Positions 58,664 to 64,000 of a stretch of 64,000 nucleotides of DNA are shown one piece after another. This stretch comes from Monocercomonoides exilis (lineage: Eukaryota > Preaxostyla > Oxymonadida > Polymastigidae): the NCBI GenBank assembly GCA_001643675.2, contig LSRY02000030.1:606501-670500 (forward strand). Direction: 5' to 3'. The notes beneath the pieces are model-generated. The model saw nothing but the letters and a program-made list of their open reading frames with translations. It was not told the origin of the DNA and did not search any database. A program made the position numbers and the translations under genes. The first letter of the stretch is position 1; each line of letters begins with the position of its first letter.

Positions 58664-59259
58664 TATTTAAGAAAAAATTTTCATCACAATGATCATTCGT
58701 TTTTTTTATCATTTTTGCGATCAAAAAAGAACACTTTTGTTAGATTCTTCTTTTCGTCACTGTGAGAAATGTTGATTGATTGGTTTTAATTTTAATTCTC
58801 ATTTCGCTATTGTGAACAAAAACATATTTGGAAAAACAATGATTCATTTTTTTAAGAAGAAACATAGAAATAATTATCAATACTTAGGAATAATCTCAAG
58901 AAAATATGAATGAACAAGTGCTTATTTTTTCCCTCATAAATCTTTAACAGAGAAAATCATTTGAGGATGTTTTTTATAGAACAGAAGATAATAAATAAGG
59001 CTCAGAAGATATCTCACTTTAATTTTTAACATTCATTTTTCAAAATAAAGTGAGATAAAAAAGGTTAAATTTTTCATTAAAAAAACATGTTGCAATTTTC
59101 CTGAAGTTTTTAAAAATGATGAAAAAAGAGAAAAATCATCATTCAAAAAACAAAATGAGAAGCATTTGTTCATGTATTCGCAAAATTGTCAGCTATAGCT
59201 AATGGTTAAACACGTAAGGATTTTAGTTAAGAAAATCAGTTATTTTATGAAATGTGGAG

Positions 59260-60170
59260 ATGCAATATTCGTATCCTTTTTCTTCCATCTTTTCAAACAT
59301 CTGGATAAATTTTTTTGAAAAGTTCCTTTTGTTTAATTTTCAAATGAAATGTCAATTTCATATTTTCATCAAAATTTTGTTCCCACTTATTAAAGTTCAC
59401 TAAAATGGAAATAAGAACATTGTCTTGATTTTATTTTTATGACAGCGAAATTTGGTGAGTGGGAACAGAAAATTGATTGAAATATGAAATTTTTATTTTA
59501 TTTGAAAATTAAACAAAAGGAACTTTTCAAAAAAATTTAGACATCTTCATTTTGGTTGCCTTTCTTTTCTATTCTTCCATTTCATCTTTCTCCTTTTCTT
59601 TCAATCGACTTGAAAACTCATCGAAAATTTTCAACAAAAAATGTCATTTCGTCATCCGATATCAGTTTCTGTGTCACCTCCAAAAAAACATCAATTGCTC
59701 CGCCTTTCAGAAAGTTATCAACTTTTATTGCTTTGTCATCTGCTGCATTTAGCGGATATATGCATTTCTCGCCATTTCTTCGTAATAATCCCTTGATGCT
59801 GATAATATCTGAGCAACGATGCTGATAAGTTTACCAAATTCTTCATTCCTTAATTGACAACAGCGAAAATAAAAAACAAATTGTTGTTGCCATCCCACTA
59901 AAACAAGCTTTTCTTACGTTTCATTCATTCATTCTTCTTTTTCTCCATTCCAATTTACGCTCTTTATCAACTCTTAAAATTCATCTCTTTCCTCTCTCAA
60001 AAAATGCAGCTCATTTGTATGAATTCCTTTTCAATTTCTATTATACTCAAATCTTTGAAAAAAGCTACCAACCAGACTAATTTTCAAGGAGGATGAGATT
60101 GTGATATCTCTGATGGTATTTTATGATTTCAGCAATCATCTTTAAAAATAGTTCTTATCAAACTATCTAA
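59260..60170 (-). pseudogene. ARM-like family remnant
   Basis: Minus-strand blocks: FEKMEEKGYEY (59265-59295), split from a following KRKATKMKM-like piece near 59545 by a 238-bp MITE, then FSSRLKEKEKDEME near 59600 and VTQKLISDDEMTFFV with an upstream DKAIKVDNFLKGGAIDVFLEV-like stretch (59650-59750). Further upstream are LSSIVAQILSASRDYYEEMA, and near 59940-60020 a KSVNWNGEKEE and NELHFLREERDEF match. Many stops are present. It is the most decayed copy after the 5.1-kb one, and lies inside the 54800-60691 element. Confidence 0.5.
59303..59540. mobile_element. 238-bp hairpin MITE within the ARM-like remnant
   Basis: The arms AAATTTTTTTGAAAAGTTCC (left) and GGAACTTTTCAAAAAAATTT (right) continue about 60 bp inward. 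ACATCT repeats directly at 59297-59302 and 59541-59546. Non-coding. It interrupts the ARM-like C-terminal coding blocks. Confidence 0.7.
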
Positions 60171-60607
60171 TAAAAAAAAAGAAAGATATAAAATATTAAA
60201 AATTTTGAATTTTGAAATGAACACAAACAAATTATTTCATCATTAAAGTTTTCCTTCCACATCTTTGATAATGCATTTCAAACAGAAAACGCGTGATTTT
60301 AATCATTCAAATGAAATCTTTCATGCTTTCGGGTTGAAGAAATTCATGAATTATTTTTACTCAAAATAATCACATGTGTATGAGCACTCAAACCATTTTT
60401 TTGGGGGGGTTTGATATAAATAACAAATTATTTTTATGTATGCTTAAAATTATTTATTTGTTGACGTTATTATGGTTCACATGATCTTATAAGTGTTTGC
60501 GAAAATAAAAATACATCAGTTTTAATTTGTTTATTTTGTTTAAGGCTTTTATTAACATATTCGCATTAAATAAAAATAAGAATTTAAAGACACGTTTTAA
60601 TAAGGTT

Positions 60608-60609
<2 letters not shown>

Positions 60610-60642
<33 letters not shown>
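60610..60642. repeat. 33-nt poly(T) tract
   Basis: An uninterrupted T run just inside the right end of the 54800-60691 element. Confidence 0.9.
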
Positions 60643-60646
<4 letters not shown>

Positions 60647-60714
60647 TGACCGATAGAGTGAAAATGTTGCATGTCGTGTCGCACAGGTCTAATTTCAAAT
60701 GCAAACACAATGGA

Positions 60715-61030
60715 AATAAACCTGTCTGACGTGATGACCACTGACGTGAAATTTTTCAATTCTGACGGACTTGACCCAAACATTCACGTCAGCGAAATAT
60801 TTCTCGAATTTTCAGAAGCAGATTTTTTTTTGAAAAATGAATCATTGTCGATTATTATTTCATTATCTTTATTTTTCACTGAATAATTATTCTTTTTTGA
60901 AGCTTTTTTTTCTTGTTTAAAAAACAATAAATTATTAATTTTTATGGGTTACTGACGTGAAGGCAAAAAAGGAATATCAGATCGTCATTGACTGTCCTTG
61001 TCAGTCAGGTCACACTAACGTCTTCATGAG
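60715..61030. other. Cluster of CTGACGT motifs upstream of the hAT transposase
   Basis: Contains CTGACGTGATGACC, CACTGACGTGAAA, CATTCACGTCAGCG, TTACTGACGTGAAGG and CACTAACGTCTTC within 300 bp. The opening AACCTGTCTGACGTGATGA loosely matches the ACCCTGGGTGACGTGAAGA end of the 41460-44037 element. This is probably the left end and subterminal binding-site region of the autonomous hAT element; the right end lies beyond the window. Confidence 0.5.
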
Positions 61031-61214
61031 TTTGATTGAAAAAGAAAAGCAATACGGTTTAGCTGAAGAGTTAAAATCGTCATTAGTTAACCCTGAAATA
61101 GTTTGATATTTTTTGTAATTTGATAATTCAGATTCATTTTGCTTTTTATAACGAAATCCAAGTTCAATGCATTTGAAAAAAAAATAAAACAATTGGAAAA
61201 GGTTAATTGTCAAA

Positions 61215-63941
61215 TTGTCCAGTTTGAAATACACTGTGAAACACCATCAGGAAAAGGTTCACTTGTTTCTTTTCTTTTTTTTAATATTTCCCATTTTAAA
61301 TTTCAAAGTTTACAAACACCCCAAGAAATATAACGAATTCATATCAAAGTTGTCATTTGAAATTGTTGGAGGTGAGTTGTGGATATCTTATGTAATTGTG
61401 AACATTGATGGTTCTCCAAAAAAAGATTGTCATAAGTACTATATCTGCCCAAACAGCAAGGAAGGTTATGCTTGTGGAGTATCAGGGCGAAAAACTTATT
61501 CTTCAATTGTTAATCATAATTGCAGTTTACTAAATATTTCTTGTATTTCATCTTTCAAAAAGCAACTTGATTTTCAACCAAAGCCAAAAATTGTATCAGA
61601 GAAAAAGCTGGATGGATCCGTATCAAAAAGTCAATTACAAGAGTATTTTGCATCATTTGTGAGTCGGAGCAATATTTCTTTTTTATCATGTTCATCGAAG
61701 GAAGCAAACACTTTTTTTTCATCACTAATTAAAGCAGGTCAAGAAAATCCATCAAAATCTCCGCAATCCATTTTCCCCTCTTTAACTCGTTGTTCAGTGT
61801 CAGAAATCATGATGAAAGAACAAATCAGAAAAAAGGAAGAAAATATCAATAAAATCACCAATACAGGAATTTGTCTCATGATGGATGGAGCAAATGTTGC
61901 TGGCAATCAGTACACTGTTGTTACAGTTTCACAGTTGAACATCAATTCAATACCATTTTTCTGGGGTTTATATGAATCCTGCGGATCAACATCAGAATAC
62001 GAGAAATTGATTTATTCATTAGTATTGGAATTTCAAAAGCATGACGCTGTGGTGAGGAGCATTTGCACAGATGGGTGTGCGTCTCAAAAGAAAGCAATTG
62101 AACAATTATCAACAAAAAATTCCTTTCAATCAGTTGCAGTTGATTCAGTTTTATCAATAAATCCGGTATTTATATACTGTTGCAATCATCTGACGAATTT
62201 GGTGATTTATCATTCATTCAGCAAAGTTCAATTTTTACGTGATTTAAAAAGACAAATACTGGAATTCGCTCAGCAAGCAAATTTAAAGAAAACCAAACAT
62301 CTTTTCAAAAAAAGAATACCAACATTTATTTCCACGAGATGGCAAAGTCTGTATGAATTGTGCTCATTTATAAGAAAAAATCGAGAAGTAATCCTAAAAG
62401 AAAATCTACTGAATGATGGAACATTGTGTAATATCATGAAAGCGGAAGTGTTTCTTTTCCCTCTTCACCTTTTGCAATTAAAATTCGAAAGTGATAAAAC
62501 AAAACTATCTTTTGTTTTCCCTTTATTGCTTGAAGCATTTGGATATTTGTTTTTTTTGACTGAACATCCCTTATTTTCTGTTAATGAATGGCACAATGCG
62601 ATTGTCAACGTGATCGTGTATTTGTATAACTATTTTTTCACTGGTAATAGAGGCATCACAATACCGTTATCATTTGCATTTACTCCAATTGGTTTTCAAC
62701 TTTACAGAAGAGGAGAATTTACATCGCTTTATTTCAATTCACCAAAATGCTTTACTGAAAAATGCAATGACATTTCAAAGTCAAATGATTCATATACAAA
62801 ACATCACACTTTTTCATTTCTCTTTTCATCAACAACAGCTTGTCACTCGGAAGCTCAATCATTTCATGCTTCTTCTGAAAAAGATGACCAATTTTCTCAA
62901 TTCAATTCTTCAATGATCAAAACAAAGGTTTCATTGTTGGCAAATGACATCCAAGAAGGGGCAATGAAAAGATTGAATGAAAAACAATTTGATGGAGATG
63001 TCAACATTTTTTCACATTTTGGATCATCAATGGAAAATGATAATGATGAAGAAGAAAGCCACAAAACCTCAAATCACGATGAATTTTCTTCTATTCTTGA
63101 GCTGATAACGGAAATCGAAAAAGAAAATTATATCATTCAAAAAGACATAGCAGGCAATGAAGAAGGATCGGATTCGCTCAGTGAAGAAGATGAATATGGA
63201 TTATTTCTAGCGGAAGAAAATGATGAAGGCGATGAGTACGTTCCAAGGACATGTGAAATCTTATCATCTGAAACTCCATTATCTTCTTCATATTCATCTT
63301 GTTCAGCTTCAATATCTCTTTCCACACACCCATCAGCAACATCATCATTCAGTTCATTTGAAAGAAGTCATGCAATATCTTCAGAAAGGCAAGTTGAACA
63401 AACTCGTGTTCAACGAAACAAAAAAAATGAAAACAGTGAACGTTTTGATGATGAATGCTACAATTTTGAGTTCAACGATGAAAACGAATGCGATACAGAT
63501 GTTGAAGAATTATTTTCTACAGGAAAAATTCAGATTTGTTGTGATATGAACGTATTTAAAGAAAAGGAATTGTTGAAAAAGGTTGAAAATTCAATCAAAA
63601 AGGACTGGGGGCCACGCCTGTTTGATTCCTTTATGAAATATTCCAAAACAGCGTTGCAAATGCTGGATGAAAATGCTATTCAAAATTTGAACTTACTATT
63701 TCAAAGACAAATGCATTCCTGCCCTGAACAAGTCTTTGAAGAAGATCCCGAGGTTTATTACAAAGCCTTCGCTTCATATGGTGACATTCCAATCCTGTTT
63801 TCCGGATTATGCTTGACTTTAATAGATTCTCCTTGCAGCGAGGCCAGCTGTGAAAGAATTATCTCAAGGATGCGTTTCATATTGGGAGATAAAAGACATT
63901 CGATATGTGCAAAGACATTGGACGCACTGTTGAAAATGTAG
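61215..63941 (+). CDS. hAT-family transposase, apparently intact
   Basis: The frame is open for about 908 codons to TAG 63939-63941. The exact start is unclear (the frame opens with TTG; an upstream exon is possible). An N-terminal Cys/His region (KKDCHKYYICPN ... YSSIVNHNC) could be a divergent BED-type zinc finger. The DUF659/RNase-H-like core has CLMMDGANVAGNQYT (first Asp), ICTDGCASQKKA (second Asp) and STRWQSLYEL (conserved Trp). An acidic, Ser-rich insertion lies around residues 600-780. The C-terminal dimerisation region contains SPCSEASCERIISRMRF with the catalytic-Glu neighbourhood. No stops or frameshifts interrupt it, and all hallmark motifs are present, so it may be active and could mobilise the hAT-like elements at 41460-44037 and 54800-60691. 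Confidence 0.8.
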   Translation: MSSLKYTVKHHQEKVHLFLFFFLIFPILNFKVYKHPKKYNEFISKLSFEIVGGELWISYVIVNIDGSPKKDCHKYYICPNSKEGYACGVSGRKTYSSIVNHNCSLLNISCISSFKKQLDFQPKPKIVSEKKLDGSVSKSQLQEYFASFVSRSNISFLSCSSKEANTFFSSLIKAGQENPSKSPQSIFPSLTRCSVSEIMMKEQIRKKEENINKITNTGICLMMDGANVAGNQYTVVTVSQLNINSIPFFWGLYESCGSTSEYEKLIYSLVLEFQKHDAVVRSICTDGCASQKKAIEQLSTKNSFQSVAVDSVLSINPVFIYCCNHLTNLVIYHSFSKVQFLRDLKRQILEFAQQANLKKTKHLFKKRIPTFISTRWQSLYELCSFIRKNREVILKENLLNDGTLCNIMKAEVFLFPLHLLQLKFESDKTKLSFVFPLLLEAFGYLFFLTEHPLFSVNEWHNAIVNVIVYLYNYFFTGNRGITIPLSFAFTPIGFQLYRRGEFTSLYFNSPKCFTEKCNDISKSNDSYTKHHTFSFLFSSTTACHSEAQSFHASSEKDDQFSQFNSSMIKTKVSLLANDIQEGAMKRLNEKQFDGDVNIFSHFGSSMENDNDEEESHKTSNHDEFSSILELITEIEKENYIIQKDIAGNEEGSDSLSEEDEYGLFLAEENDEGDEYVPRTCEILSSETPLSSSYSSCSASISLSTHPSATSSFSSFERSHAISSERQVEQTRVQRNKKNENSERFDDECYNFEFNDENECDTDVEELFSTGKIQICCDMNVFKEKELLKKVENSIKKDWGPRLFDSFMKYSKTALQMLDENAIQNLNLLFQRQMHSCPEQVFEEDPEVYYKAFASYGDIPILFSGLCLTLIDSPCSEASCERIISRMRFILGDKRHSICAKTLDALLKM

Positions 63942-64000
63942 GTCTGTATTTCTTGTTTGCATACATCAACATTTCAAATAAATTTAAATGCATTTCATTT

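Larger units (their letters stand above)
54800..60691. mobile_element. 5.9-kb hAT-type element with perfect 8-bp target duplication
   Basis: The ends TAGACCTGTAC (54800) and the inverted GCACAGGTCTA (to 60691) are flanked by identical ATTTCAAA at 54792-54799 and 60692-60699. Subterminal regions carry repeated CTGAC motifs (e.g. GTTACTGACACAGGTGACCG near 54832, GTCAGTGAAGTCAGTGACTG near 56195, CTGACGTGG near 56388). The 8-bp duplication and short terminal repeat are hAT features. The interior holds a tRNA-like stretch, pogo copy B, and an ARM-like remnant with its own MITE. No hAT transposase lies inside. Confidence 0.75.

Noticed and set aside
63942-64000. Right terminal repeat of the autonomous hAT element
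   Set aside because: No inverted match to the left-end motif appears before the window ends, so the right end must lie outside.

Overview
The window is nuclear DNA from an AT-rich protist. It has spliceosomal introns with T-rich bodies, GTGTGT or GTATG-type donors and AG acceptors, the standard genetic code, very long homopolymer tracts, and one 9.2-kb intronless gene. That gene encodes a secreted right-handed beta-helix protein with a single membrane span and a degenerate kinase-like tail. Proteins of that design, together with a multicopy helical family that I call 'ARM-like' here, best fit an oxymonad of the Monocercomonoides/Blattamonas type. This is inference from gene content; no rRNA or other marker gene is present.

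Layout. 1-3799 is the 3' part of a ten-exon gene, tentatively the exocyst subunit Sec6. 4060-7855 is a palindromic foldback element whose right arm was split by a 2.9-kb element with 8-bp target duplications carrying broken ARM-like gene copies. 8040-10729 is another inverted-repeat element holding smaller ones. 11.5-15.8 kb holds a broken ARM-like gene and two truncated beta-helix relatives. 15744-23364 is a 7.6-kb interval bounded by ~497-bp inverted repeats. It encloses a second inverted-repeat element (17032-22448), which holds beta-helix fragments on both strands. 24507-26570 encodes an intact unrecognised helical protein. 27050-29308 is a pogo-like DDE transposon. 31290-40460 is the beta-helix/pseudokinase gene, the best-preserved host gene in the window.

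From 41.4 kb to the end the window is almost wholly mobile DNA. A hAT-like element with CTGACGT repeats carries an ARM-like copy (41460-44037). A decayed spliced Merlin/IS1016-type transposase follows (45403-46189). Next is an element sharing termini with the first one, filled by a 3.9-kb beta-helix pseudogene (46320-51641). A 5.9-kb hAT-type element with a perfect 8-bp duplication (54800-60691) holds a second pogo copy, a tRNA-like stretch and another ARM-like remnant. The last 3 kb carry an apparently intact hAT transposase.

The main theme is host-gene capture. At least four, probably five, elements bounded by inverted repeats contain pieces of only two host multigene families (beta-helix proteins and ARM-like proteins), resembling plant Pack-type transposons. 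Nesting order can be read from interrupted arms. Candidate transposase sources lie in the same window: intact hAT, catalytically altered pogo, and dead Merlin.
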